Of a stretch of DNA of 55,749 nt, positions 44,006 to 52,497 are shown piece after piece (position 1 is the stretch's first letter; each line of letters starts with the position of its first letter). Under the pieces are notes generated by a model. It saw only the letters and a program-made list of their open reading frames with translations. It was not told where the DNA came from and searched no databases. The stretch comes from Candidatus Neomarinimicrobiota bacterium (GTDB taxonomy: Bacteria; Fidelibacterota; UBA8477; JABMPR01). The DNA is taken from contig JAYEKW010000256.1 in the NCBI GenBank assembly GCA_034716895.1, positions 1 to 55,749 of the forward strand, given 5' to 3'. The position numbers and the translations under genes were made by a program.

Positions 44006-45043
44006 CTATTCAAGCATCAAGTAGCCCTGAGAGTTGATCCGCACGCCTGTCTCCGGTAAATCAATACGCGAAAGTGAATCAACAAGGTGAGCAAAGCGAT
44101 GTTCCCGATCCCAAAGCGGTACTCCCCAATATTTTTGTTCGATCGAGATGATCCGACCTGATATTAATACTCCTGTCTTACTAAGCTCTACTTCCAATAT
44201 CCCGCCAAATCGTCGTTCTTCTTGCAGGTTGAAGCGTCCATAAGTAGCAAAATTAGCTAGTGAATAGGCAATCAATTTACCATGATAGACCTCCATGGCC
44301 CTCGCCACATGGGGTCCGTGACCGAAAACAAGGTCAGCTCCAGCATCCACCATTTGGTGGGTGAACTCCTTTAAATGTCCACGCTCCTCACCCATATATA
44401 ATTCCATACTATCTGGTAGCGACATGGCGACCAATCCTTCAGCTCCACCGTGGATCGAAACAATAACCAGCTCATGTTCGCTTTTTAATTGAGCGATCAT
44501 TTCAACAGCCGCAGGAATATCCAGGGAACTATTGCAATATCCCCCACTATGGAACGCAATAAATGCCACATTAAAACCGTTCACAATCTTGGTAGCAGAA
44601 CTCCCAGGGCGACCTGACCATCCGATACTGAGTGAATCCAGTATTCTTTCAGTTCTGGTAACACAATCATAACCGAAGTCACCCACGTGATTGTTCGCCA
44701 GTGATAGAAAATCAAAACCGGCTGTTTTAAGATCTCCCCCATACATCTCAGGCATCCGAAACACGTAACAATCCAATGAATCCGGCTCACATTTATAGGT
44801 CGTCCCACTATCACAAAGCGTGCCTTCCAGGTTGCCTACCGTAAGATCTGCATCGCAAAGTACCGGGTTGATATATTTCAGGATATTACCTTTTGCTTCA
44901 GGTCTCAGGAATCCGGCTGGAGTAGCTGTCCCCAGCATGATATCCCCAACGGCCCGGATGCGAATTCCAGGTTCAGGATCAGCACCCGAGACAGCAGCCA
45001 AAGATACAAGTAGTAAGAGACATCGCAGGAATATTTTATTCAT
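44006..45043 (-). CDS. Secreted CapA-family (PGA synthesis) metallophosphatase-like protein
   Basis: 345 residues with a signal peptide (FLRCLLLLVSLAAVSG, about 5-20). The CapA fold motifs are in order: VGDIMLGTATP, TVGNLEGTL, DFLSLANNHVGDFG, IVSIHGGAEG, and DLVFGHGPHVARAMEVY with KLIAYSLANFATYGRF. Relatives include CapA of Bacillus poly-glutamate capsule synthesis and calcineurin-like enzymes. The substrate here is unknown, and no capBC genes are nearby, so a capsule role should not be assumed. It lies 102 nt upstream of miaB on the same strand. Confidence 0.88.
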   Translation of the reverse strand: MNKIFLRCLLLLVSLAAVSGADPEPGIRIRAVGDIMLGTATPAGFLRPEAKGNILKYINPVLCDADLTVGNLEGTLCDSGTTYKCEPDSLDCYVFRMPEMYGGDLKTAGFDFLSLANNHVGDFGYDCVTRTERILDSLSIGWSGRPGSSATKIVNGFNVAFIAFHSGGYCNSSLDIPAAVEMIAQLKSEHELVIVSIHGGAEGLVAMSLPDSMELYMGEERGHLKEFTHQMVDAGADLVFGHGPHVARAMEVYHGKLIAYSLANFATYGRFNLQEERRFGGILEVELSKTGVLISGRIISIEQKYWGVPLWDREHRFAHLVDSLSRIDLPETGVRINSQGYLMLE

Positions 45044-45285
45044 CAGATCCTATGTAATACCAAATTCAGCTCCAAATGGCCTGTAATTTCTTCATCTTTT
45101 ACCGTTATACTTCACTTAATATTTTATCCATAGCTATGGCTATGCAAAAAACATGAAGATCGTATAACACTAAAATATTTTGAAATTAATAGACCCTTTA
45201 GAACTGAAATTGGTATAATTCCTTATTCTTGAGATTTGCTCAGCTTTGCCCCTGGATCTTCAGTGCTGCGGGACTTTGCCCTCAC

Positions 45286-45420
45286 GCGTCGCTCTGGGGA
45301 GCTTTGCCGTGGTTAATCTAATAAATGCTTGCTTGCAGTTGCTCACCGGAATTCAACCTGTTTACCCGGCGTCGCTCTGGGGAGCTTTGCCGTGGTTAAT
45401 CTAATAAATGCTTGCTTGCA
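45286..45420. repeat. Pair of identical 52-bp direct repeats
   Basis: Positions 45286-45337 and 45369-45420 are identical (start GCGTCGCTCTGGGGAGCTTT, end AATGCTTGCTTGCA) and 83 bp apart. The second copy runs into GCATTTATTAGATT, which pairs with its own AATCTAATAAATGC to make a 14-bp stem with a TTGCTT loop. Earlier CTTTGCCC fragments (45245-45280) look like degenerate parts of the same unit. A recent duplication of a small dispersed element is likely. Confidence 0.9.
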
Positions 45421-45431
45421 TTTATTAGATT

Positions 45432-45461
45432 AAAAAAAAACGTCCGGTATAACCGGACGTT
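45432..45461 (-). terminator. Intrinsic terminator of the M23 peptidase gene
   Basis: On the minus strand AACGTCCGG pairs with CCGGACGTT (9 bp, loop TTATA), followed by a run of T residues (the A-run at 45432-45440). It lies 22 nt after the stop of the M23 gene. Textbook Rho-independent terminator. Confidence 0.95.
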
Positions 45462-45483
45462 GAATTGCATAATATTTTTGATC

Positions 45484-46440
45484 TTATAATTCGATCTTAT
45501 CGAGCAAGAAATAGTGACGGGGATTCACTGGAACATTATTGACCCTTACCTCATAGTGAAGATGTGGACCGGTGCTCCGACCTGTATTCCCGGAGTATGC
45601 GATTAACTCTCCACGCTTCACGGTATCCCCAGGATTTACTGCATAGCGACTCAGATGGGCATATACCGTTTTTATTCCATATCCATGATTTAAAACAACA
45701 GTATTGCCATAGCCAGTGTTGCCTTTCCTGGATTTCACAATACCGTCAGCTGTTGCATAGACGGGTGTACCAGTTAAAACACCAAAATCCTGTCCATGAT
45801 GCATCCGCCGTTTGCGGGTAAATGGATCTGTGCGAACCCCAAAACTGGATGTGAGATAGCCCCGATTAACTGGAGGAATAGAAGGCGTCTGCCGCAGGCG
45901 ATCTATATCCTGGCTCAGCTTGGAATAGATTTGTTCATAACTATTGAGTTGTAGAGTGATCTCACGACCAAGACTGGCCATGTTACTTTCCAGCGAATTA
46001 ACATCAAGATCAGTAACAGGTATAAGCTTGTCATAGCTCTGAATATAGTCATTTACTGCTCCACCAGTACCGCCAGCCCGAACATCGGCATCCACAGAGG
46101 GCAGGTTAGCATAAACTCTTAGTGCCTCATCCTGTACAACCAATTCAGTTAGCTGGATTTCAGCATCGTCAAGGCGAATCTTCAAGTCTTCCATGACCCG
46201 AACCAACTCTTTATTCTGACTTTTCAGACCCTGAACTTTTAAATTGTACTGTGCACTTGAAAGGCTTGAGAAGAAAAAAGCTCCCAGACCCATGATGGTG
46301 AATAAACCCACGAAACTCAAACCCAATACCCAAGTTTTCGGAAAGAAAAACTCGTTTACCAGATTCTTCTTGTCATTAATCAAGAAAAAGCGAAAGCCAT
46401 CATCCCGTTTTGTGCTGATATTTCTCTTGTTTTGAGTCAT
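45484..46440 (-). CDS. Membrane-anchored M23 (LytM) peptidase with coiled coil
   Basis: 318 residues. Cytoplasmic N-terminus, one membrane segment (about 37-57, VLGLSFVGLFTIMGLGAFFF), a periplasmic coiled coil (about 60-110, LKSQNKELVRVMEDLKIRL), and a C-terminal LytM domain. The zinc and catalytic motifs are RMHHGQDFG, VYAHLSRYAV and GPHLHYEV, all with intact His and Asp, so it is probably an active peptidoglycan endopeptidase. I start at ATG 46440 rather than the TTG at 46449; a weak GGGA site precedes it. Ends with a strong terminator. It follows the coiled-coil gene by 131 nt. Confidence 0.92.
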   Translation of the reverse strand: MTQNKRNISTKRDDGFRFFLINDKKNLVNEFFFPKTWVLGLSFVGLFTIMGLGAFFFSSLSSAQYNLKVQGLKSQNKELVRVMEDLKIRLDDAEIQLTELVVQDEALRVYANLPSVDADVRAGGTGGAVNDYIQSYDKLIPVTDLDVNSLESNMASLGREITLQLNSYEQIYSKLSQDIDRLRQTPSIPPVNRGYLTSSFGVRTDPFTRKRRMHHGQDFGVLTGTPVYATADGIVKSRKGNTGYGNTVVLNHGYGIKTVYAHLSRYAVNPGDTVKRGELIAYSGNTGRSTGPHLHYEVRVNNVPVNPRHYFLLDKIEL

Positions 46441-46571
46441 TATTCCCAAGTTTATTCCTACATCCAGTTTTGACTGCGAAGTATACTCAGCAGCCTAATT
46501 GATAACAAGACTTTTTGAGCTGAAAATATGGCATCTCAATCTTAGTCAATGATCTACCCACAATCGGAAGC

Positions 46572-46979
46572 CTATTCTTTGATCTCAGCCTTTCCCTCTT
46601 CGTTTGCCACTTCATCGGCTTGAGCCACTTTTTCCTGCATCTCAGCATCTAATTCCTTGATAGATTTTACCAGGACCAGAAAATTTTCATGCTTTGCCAA
46701 TTTGGCCAGACTGCTTTCTTCACTTAGATTAAATACCAACTCGCCAAGTTCTGAAAACACTTTGGTCCGACTTTTGTTCAATTGATGAATATCCAGTTTT
46801 ATCTTGCCCAGTTTGGTTAATTCTTCAGCTTTTTCAGTGGCAATCTTACCATATTCTTCGGCTTTCTCCATTGCGGTAGACCCGAATTCACGCAGACCTT
46901 TGATCATGTCATCCATCAATTTTGACACCCGCTCCGATTTTACTTCTTCTTGTTCCGCTTGTTTTTTTTCTTCTGTCAT
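46572..46979 (-). CDS. Highly charged helical protein, unknown
   Basis: 135 residues, rich in Glu, Lys and Ala, predicted almost wholly helical with no signal or membrane segment. Residues 25-75 have heptad-like runs (MDDMIKGLREFGSTAMEKAEEY, KIATEKAEELTKL), then LDIHQLNKSRTKVFSELGELVF and an acidic tail. The middle resembles small YtxH/apolipoprotein-like helical proteins without matching a family I can name. GAGGTGAT gives a good ribosome site. It lies between serA and the M23 gene on the same strand. Confidence 0.72.
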   Translation of the reverse strand: MTEEKKQAEQEEVKSERVSKLMDDMIKGLREFGSTAMEKAEEYGKIATEKAEELTKLGKIKLDIHQLNKSRTKVFSELGELVFNLSEESSLAKLAKHENFLVLVKSIKELDAEMQEKVAQADEVANEEGKAEIKE

Positions 46980-47056
46980 TTTATCACCTCACGTTTTGAT
47001 CATCGACTAAAGAATCCTACTCTGCAACCTGATTGATAATGATTTCCGCTAAATGG

Positions 47057-48625
47057 TCACGCGAGAAAATAACACTCTCTCACCGAATTAATACTTTTTA
47101 ATTTTTCTATTAGCGTTGGATCCGGTACAGAATCACATTTGATCAACGATAGCGCATCCCCTGTCTGGCGACTGAGTGAATACTCAGCGATATTGATGTT
47201 TAAGCTTCCCAATAGAGTTCCAACTTCACCCACCACGCCTGGAACATCAGCATTAATAACCAGGATAAGAGGTCCATCCAACAGTACATCAACATGAAAT
47301 TTGTTCACTTTAGTTAAACGCTGGCCGCCTTGAATGTCTGTATAGCCGGTCAATTCCCAGGCTTCTCCAGTAGCTGATTCAACCCGCACAGAGACTAGGT
47401 TTTTGACGTGACTCAGATCAGGATCATGTACAGTACTGAGTGAAATCCCCTTAGAATGGGCAATAGCCTGAGCATTGATCAGGTTAACAATGCCATCATA
47501 GCGATGCTCCATGATTCCCTCAAACGCTGAATAGACCAGGGGTTGGATATGCTCCGGGGACCCATTGTAACTAAGTCTCAAGGATCTGATAGCAGATGCA
47601 TGCAGTGGATGTTGAAAACAACCGATGGCTCGGGCAAGCCCCAGAGTATCACCAATTGTTTTAAGAATACTCATATCTTTGATCGGCAAATTTATCGTAT
47701 TGCTCAACTGCTCATGAAGTAAATAGTCCTTCATCTGAGTTGCTATCTGCTCAGCGACATTTTCACCAGCTTCATGTGTACTTGCACCAAGGTGAGGAGT
47801 CAGCACTATATTTTTGGCCTGGAGTAAAGGATTATCGATCGGGGGTTCCTCAGTATACACATCAATGGCTGCTCCAGCAATGCTCCCCTCGGCCAATGCT
47901 TCAGCTAAGTCAGATTCATTGACCAGACCTCCGCGAGCGCAGTTGACCAACATTGAGGAGGATTTCATTTTAGCCAGTTCCGCAGAGCTGATCAGATCAA
48001 GCGTATGCTTATTCCGTGGTAGATGCAGAGTTAGGATATCAGCTTGCTCAATAACTTCGTCGAGCTTTGCCACTGAAATATCCTTGACCATAAGTTGATC
48101 TTCCGACACGTAGGGATCATAGCCAATGACCTTCATTTGTAGCCCCAGAGCCCGTCTGGCAACTTCCTGTCCAATGCGTCCCAACCCCAGTACGCCAAGA
48201 GTCTTGCCGTTAAGTTCGGTGCCAACCAGAATTTTTCGATCCCAATGACCTGCTTTCAGAGAACTGTCACCGGCTGGAATGTTCCGCGCCAGGGACATCA
48301 TCAAGGCTATGGTATGCTCAGCGGCGGAAATCGTATTACCACCTGGAGTATTCATCACCAGCACGCCGTGCGATGTGGCAGCCTCTATATCAATATTATC
48401 AATGCCGACACCAGCCCGTCCAATTGCTTTTAACTTGGTGGCCTGTTGGATCTTTTCAGCAGTAATAGTGGTTCCACTTCTAATGATCCAACCTTCAATA
48501 TTCGGCAAAATAGCATTTAGCTTCTCGGCATCACCATCCAGGATCTCAATTACCTCCAACCCGGCATCGCTGAGGACAGCCTTACCTTTTGGAGACAAAG
48601 CATCAGTGATCAGAATCTTTTTCAT
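47057..48625 (-). CDS. serA: D-3-phosphoglycerate dehydrogenase, long form
   Basis: 522 residues. First step of serine synthesis, 3-phosphoglycerate to phosphohydroxypyruvate with NAD+. NAD motif GLGRIG at 147-152, catalytic Arg in NCARGGLVNE, Glu in DVYTEEPP and His in TPHLGAST. After the catalytic part come an allosteric substrate-binding domain (about 320-445) and a C-terminal ACT domain (VINADVPGVVGEVGTLLGS), as in the Bacillus/Mycobacterium form, so serine feedback is plausible. The start overlaps the aminotransferase stop by 4 nt. Confidence 0.96.
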   Translation of the reverse strand: MKKILITDALSPKGKAVLSDAGLEVIEILDGDAEKLNAILPNIEGWIIRSGTTITAEKIQQATKLKAIGRAGVGIDNIDIEAATSHGVLVMNTPGGNTISAAEHTIALMMSLARNIPAGDSSLKAGHWDRKILVGTELNGKTLGVLGLGRIGQEVARRALGLQMKVIGYDPYVSEDQLMVKDISVAKLDEVIEQADILTLHLPRNKHTLDLISSAELAKMKSSSMLVNCARGGLVNESDLAEALAEGSIAGAAIDVYTEEPPIDNPLLQAKNIVLTPHLGASTHEAGENVAEQIATQMKDYLLHEQLSNTINLPIKDMSILKTIGDTLGLARAIGCFQHPLHASAIRSLRLSYNGSPEHIQPLVYSAFEGIMEHRYDGIVNLINAQAIAHSKGISLSTVHDPDLSHVKNLVSVRVESATGEAWELTGYTDIQGGQRLTKVNKFHVDVLLDGPLILVINADVPGVVGEVGTLLGSLNINIAEYSLSRQTGDALSLIKCDSVPDPTLIEKLKSINSVRECYFLA

Positions 48626-49698
48626 CGTTTTTTGATAACCTCATCCAAGACACTGAGGACATCCTCAATATCTGTTATTTGCAGATCACCCATGTGGGCT
48701 AATCTGAATGTTTTTCCCTTCAGATCACCATAACCACCTGAGATCAGATAATTTCTTGCTCTCATCTCCTGTGCCAATGTGATCAGATCCAGATCGGATC
48801 TATTGCTGAAACATGTTAACGTTTGAGATTCGAATCCAGGTTGAGCAAAAAGACCAAATTGTTCCCGTCCCCATTCGCGCACTCTGGATGCCATTTTTCT
48901 ATGGCGTTCAAATCGATTTTCCAATCCTTCGGCCTGGATACGGTCCAATTGAACCGCAAGTGCGAATAAATGCGGAATACTGGGAGTGATGGTGGTTTGC
49001 GATTTTTCACCTGCTTTATGCATCCGCGCAAAATCAAAATAATACCCCTTTTGGGAATCCGGAATGCTACGACACCGCTCCAATGCGCGATCAGATAATG
49101 ACATAAGAGAAAAACCCGGTGGCAAACCCCAGGCTTTTTGAACACTGGCCAATGCCATATCAATGCCCCACTCATCAACTTTGATAGGTGCTCCCATCAT
49201 GCCACTCACGGCATCTACCATGAGCAGAACCTTAGGGAATTTTTTAACAACCTCGCCGATCTCCGCCAAGGGATTCATGACACCAGTGGACGTTTCATTA
49301 AACACAACTGTTGCCAAGTCATAATCACCATTGGATAAGACTGATTCGACCTGTTGCGCAGTAGTGGCTTGCCCCCATTCAACTTTGAAAACATCCTGAT
49401 TCAAACCACAAATTCGAGTGATGTCAGCTTGCCGTTGAGAAAACGCGCCACAAACAAAATTGGCTACCCGTTGACTGCTGAGATTGCGAACCCCCGCCTC
49501 CATCAAACCCGTGGCTGAGCTGGTTGATATCAACACTGTTTGTTTGGTGTAAAGGAAATCCTTAACACCATTGATAACCTTTGCCTGCAATTCCCGGTAA
49601 TCAGCAGTGCGGTGCCCGATGGGGTATTGTGCCATTGCATCCAGAATCTCCTGGTCCACATGAGTGGGTCCGGGTATAAAAAGCTTTGGCTTATTCAC
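48622..49698 (-). CDS. Class V aminotransferase, probable phosphoserine aminotransferase
   Basis: 358 residues, PLP fold type I. It opens LFIPGPTHVDQEIL and has GHRTADYRELQ, FNETSTGVMNPL and VDAVSGMMGAP, with the PLP lysine K188 in SVQKAWGLPPGF and SGGYGDLKGKTFRLAHMG at the end. By sequence it is of the alanine-glyoxylate/serine-pyruvate type. Its position between DUF1015 (3-nt gap) and serA (4-nt overlap) points to phosphoserine transamination, as in genomes where this type replaces SerC. The start is GTG 49698. Substrate is inferred from context. Confidence 0.88.
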   Translation of the reverse strand: MNKPKLFIPGPTHVDQEILDAMAQYPIGHRTADYRELQAKVINGVKDFLYTKQTVLISTSSATGLMEAGVRNLSSQRVANFVCGAFSQRQADITRICGLNQDVFKVEWGQATTAQQVESVLSNGDYDLATVVFNETSTGVMNPLAEIGEVVKKFPKVLLMVDAVSGMMGAPIKVDEWGIDMALASVQKAWGLPPGFSLMSLSDRALERCRSIPDSQKGYYFDFARMHKAGEKSQTTITPSIPHLFALAVQLDRIQAEGLENRFERHRKMASRVREWGREQFGLFAQPGFESQTLTCFSNRSDLDLITLAQEMRARNYLISGGYGDLKGKTFRLAHMGDLQITDIEDVLSVLDEVIKKR

Positions 49699-49701
49699 TG
49701 T

Positions 49702-50985
49702 TTAGTCCTCCAATTCTCTAAAAACCAGACCCGTGGGTAATTTCGGAAAAAAATAGGTGCTTTTTTGAGGTAAGCGCAATCCCCGACCACCTATCTCAAA
49801 CAAAATGTTGTTATCAGGATAATTCATGATCCAGCCAACCTGACAACCCGTTCGCAAAGATGTCCAAAAATCATCAATATCCCGATGGTATTCAATATAG
49901 CGATGTTGTCGAATATCCTCATCTGTGAGCTTTAGAATGGCTTTTAATATGATCTCCTCCAGAATAACAGTATCCATTTCAGCCAGAATTGGATCTTCCA
50001 GACGATGACGCAGGTCATTGAAAGCCGAGTCCTTCAAGTGCAGCGCAATTGGCTCACCGGCTTCATTGGCCATAATCAGGATTCGATGGTCATGATCTAG
50101 CTTTACATCTTCCGGATCCATTTGAAGAATATCAAAGTACTTGACTAATTCGTCCATCAGGATTTGATATGAGAAATTCGGCAGGTTCCGCAGACAACGA
50201 TGCGTTGGATAGACTTTTAACCCGGTATCCTGAGCTGAGGCAAAATAGCCCATGACGTAATTGGCTTCGATCTCCGAAAAACCAGTTTCATTTAAACGTT
50301 GTCCCTGGTAAAGACTCAATGTCTCATAGCGATGGTGACCATCCGCAATAAACACAGGCTTCTCCTCCATCAGTTCCTCGACCTCTGCAATAACCTCTTC
50401 ATTCTCAATGAGGTAACAGATATTCTCAACTCCGGTATCCTCATTTTTTCCAGTGAGCCTCAGGACAGCTTTGGAAACCGCTTCATCCAGCAATTTGATA
50501 ATAGTATTCTCAGCATCTTGATAGGTGAAAAATATTTGAGAGAAGTTGGTTTTTGTTGTCGCAGTCAGACGGAGTCTATCCTTAATCGGTCCTTTGTGGG
50601 TCTTTTCATGCGCCCGAACTGTATCAGGACCGCAAGGTGCCAATGGCATCAACGCGATGAATCCCTTTCTTATATGCTGCTCCCCATCTGGACCGATGAA
50701 GAATTGATGGAGAAAGAATATCCCGGGTTGCTCTCTTTTTGTCAAGACACCCTCTTCGCGCCACTTTTTAAAAAGATCTCTGCTACCTCCATAGAAATCA
50801 TCCTCATAATAATCTCCCTGCTTCTCCTCACCCAAGATAAGACGGGCGCTGTTATAGCGGGATCTGGAGAGAAAAAATCTTCTTTCTTCAGGTGAGATCA
50901 CATCATACGGGGGCGAGATTAGATCAGATAGATTCGGGAAATTTTCGGGGTTATAAATAGTTCCGCAGAAGGAAAGGATGGACAT
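49702..50985 (-). CDS. DUF1015 protein of the serine operon
   Basis: 427 residues, cytoplasmic. SPPYDVISPEERR at 24-36, RYNSARLILG, RAHEKTHKGPIKDRL near 125-138 and PVFIADGHHRYETL at 211-224 are the DUF1015 signature. The GHHR motif resembles that of ParB-like proteins, including the archaeal free-serine kinase SerK, and some genomes label this family 'ParB-like'. First gene of DUF1015-aminotransferase-serA with 3-nt and overlapping junctions, so a serine-related role is likely. A kinase or phosphatase activity is inference only. AGAGGTGA precedes the ATG. Confidence 0.92.
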   Translation of the reverse strand: MSILSFCGTIYNPENFPNLSDLISPPYDVISPEERRFFLSRSRYNSARLILGEEKQGDYYEDDFYGGSRDLFKKWREEGVLTKREQPGIFFLHQFFIGPDGEQHIRKGFIALMPLAPCGPDTVRAHEKTHKGPIKDRLRLTATTKTNFSQIFFTYQDAENTIIKLLDEAVSKAVLRLTGKNEDTGVENICYLIENEEVIAEVEELMEEKPVFIADGHHRYETLSLYQGQRLNETGFSEIEANYVMGYFASAQDTGLKVYPTHRCLRNLPNFSYQILMDELVKYFDILQMDPEDVKLDHDHRILIMANEAGEPIALHLKDSAFNDLRHRLEDPILAEMDTVILEEIILKAILKLTDEDIRQHRYIEYHRDIDDFWTSLRTGCQVGWIMNYPDNNILFEIGGRGLRLPQKSTYFFPKLPTGLVFRELED

Positions 50986-51141
50986 AAGGTCACCTCTATT
51001 AAATTTTTACCCATAACATGGCTGAAAATTTAGACCTGCAAAACAGGAAGACAATTGGATAAATCATTAATTTGTGTCCGTTATTACCTTCATAAACATC
51101 AAATCGTTTCATCAGCGCAGCCTCCTGAATATATTCGCGCC

Positions 51142-52425
51142 ATGAATATTGTGGCTATAACTCCCAGAACCCCGGCAGCAGCCATGGGTATTCAAGTCGG
51201 TGATGAACTTCTATCGATCAATGGTAGAAATATTGCAGATGTGATCGATTATGAGTTTTATGCAGCTGATGAAGAATTAGTGATTCTGATCAGAAGAGCC
51301 GGTATTGATCGTGAGATATCCATATCAAAGAGCCTGGATGAGGAACTTGGGATCATCATTGAACCCATGAAGATCCGCTCTTGTGCTAACAACTGTGTCT
51401 TCTGTTTTGCGCATCAGAATCCTCCTGGTGTCAGGGAATCCCTGAATTTCAAAGATGGTGATTTTCGCTTTAGTTTTCTCCATGGTCACTATATCACCAT
51501 GACCAATATGGGTTCCAAACAATTGGAGCGAGTGGTCAAACAGCACTTGAGTCCCTTGTATATCAGTGTTCATGTCACCGATTCGGTATTACGTCAAAAG
51601 ATGCTGTTATATGGCAAAGATGATACGCTTATGGATAAGCTGAAGTATCTTACCGATCACAACATTATGCTGCACACGCAAATCGTACTCTGTCCGGGTT
51701 GGAATGATGGTGAGGTTCTGCTTCGGACCATTGCGGATCTCAAGCAATTTACTCCTCAGATCCAATCCATATCCATTGTACCAGTTGGCATAACCAAATA
51801 CCGTGATAACCTGCCTCATCTGGACTCCTACGACCAACCCAGTGCCAATGCGTTCATCAGTTGGTTTAAAACTCACGAAACTGAATTTAACGTAGTGGGA
51901 ATTGAACGCTTTGTTTATCTCAGTGATGAATTCTTCATTCTGGCCGAAGTGCCCATCCCGGCTGACGATTATTATGGTGAGTTCTCCATGATTGAAAATG
52001 GTGTGGGACAATGCCGCGATTTCGCGAATCGTTTTGAAGCCAGCCGGTCTATGTTACCTCCGAAGTTAAAGCGACCAACGCACCTGGTTTTCCCCACTGG
52101 TACTCTCGGATATCCATTTCTAAAAAAGACCATCAGCAGTACTCTCGATAGAATTGGAAATCTGGAATTCGAGATCATTCCTATTCGAAATGAGTGGCTG
52201 GGTGCAGACCTGGTGACCGTGACCGGATTGTTGCCAGCTCGTGATATTGTTACTCAACTTCGATCAGTAGTCAAAGCAGACGCGATCTATCTTTCCTATC
52301 GCATGTTCAGCGAAGATGGTGTTACACTGGATGATCACACTCGCGAAGAGATGGAGCAAAAGCTGGGCATCCCCGTGTATATTCACCATGAAGATATGTT
52401 GGAGATCCTGAAACCATGGATGTAG
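51142..52425 (+). CDS. DUF512 protein: PDZ domain plus radical-SAM-like core
   Basis: 427 residues from ATG 51142, or 456 from a TTG at 51055 with AGGAAG upstream; the domain begins at MNIVAITPRTPAAAMGI. The N-terminal PDZ-like domain (GDELLSINGRNIADVIDYEFYA) is followed by a three-cysteine loop, SCANNCVFCFAHQ (CxxxCxxC, as in radical SAM enzymes), and the DUF512 region (GVGQCRDFANRFE, VFPTGTLGYPFL, ITVTGLL-like VTVTGLLPARDI). The reaction is unknown. It lies 72 nt before der, the same pairing as in many Clostridia, hinting at a ribosome or translation link. Confidence 0.9.
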   Translation: MNIVAITPRTPAAAMGIQVGDELLSINGRNIADVIDYEFYAADEELVILIRRAGIDREISISKSLDEELGIIIEPMKIRSCANNCVFCFAHQNPPGVRESLNFKDGDFRFSFLHGHYITMTNMGSKQLERVVKQHLSPLYISVHVTDSVLRQKMLLYGKDDTLMDKLKYLTDHNIMLHTQIVLCPGWNDGEVLLRTIADLKQFTPQIQSISIVPVGITKYRDNLPHLDSYDQPSANAFISWFKTHETEFNVVGIERFVYLSDEFFILAEVPIPADDYYGEFSMIENGVGQCRDFANRFEASRSMLPPKLKRPTHLVFPTGTLGYPFLKKTISSTLDRIGNLEFEIIPIRNEWLGADLVTVTGLLPARDIVTQLRSVVKADAIYLSYRMFSEDGVTLDDHTREEMEQKLGIPVYIHHEDMLEILKPWM

Positions 52426-52497
52426 GCATAAATTGCGGATTGTGTGCACATTTTTTTTCAAGTTGTCCTGTAAATATTTATAAGTAAACGGATCATT

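Larger units (their letters stand above)
45044..45483. other. Repeat-rich intergenic region, CapA to M23
   Basis: 440 bases without a gene. Contents: a CCATAGCTATGG palindrome (45128-45139) within an AT-rich stretch bounded by GTTATAC (45104-45110) and GTATAAC (45162-45168); two 52-bp direct repeats (listed separately); and the terminator of the M23 gene. The promoter for the CapA gene is presumably in the first 150 bases. Confidence 0.6.

Noticed and set aside
44006-45043. Poly-gamma-glutamate capsule operon
   Set aside because: Only a CapA-family gene is present; there is no capB, capC or capD, so a capsule cannot be inferred.
45286-45420. Insertion sequence
   Set aside because: The repeats are only 52 bp, enclose 31 bp, and no transposase is encoded. 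A small dispersed element is the better reading.
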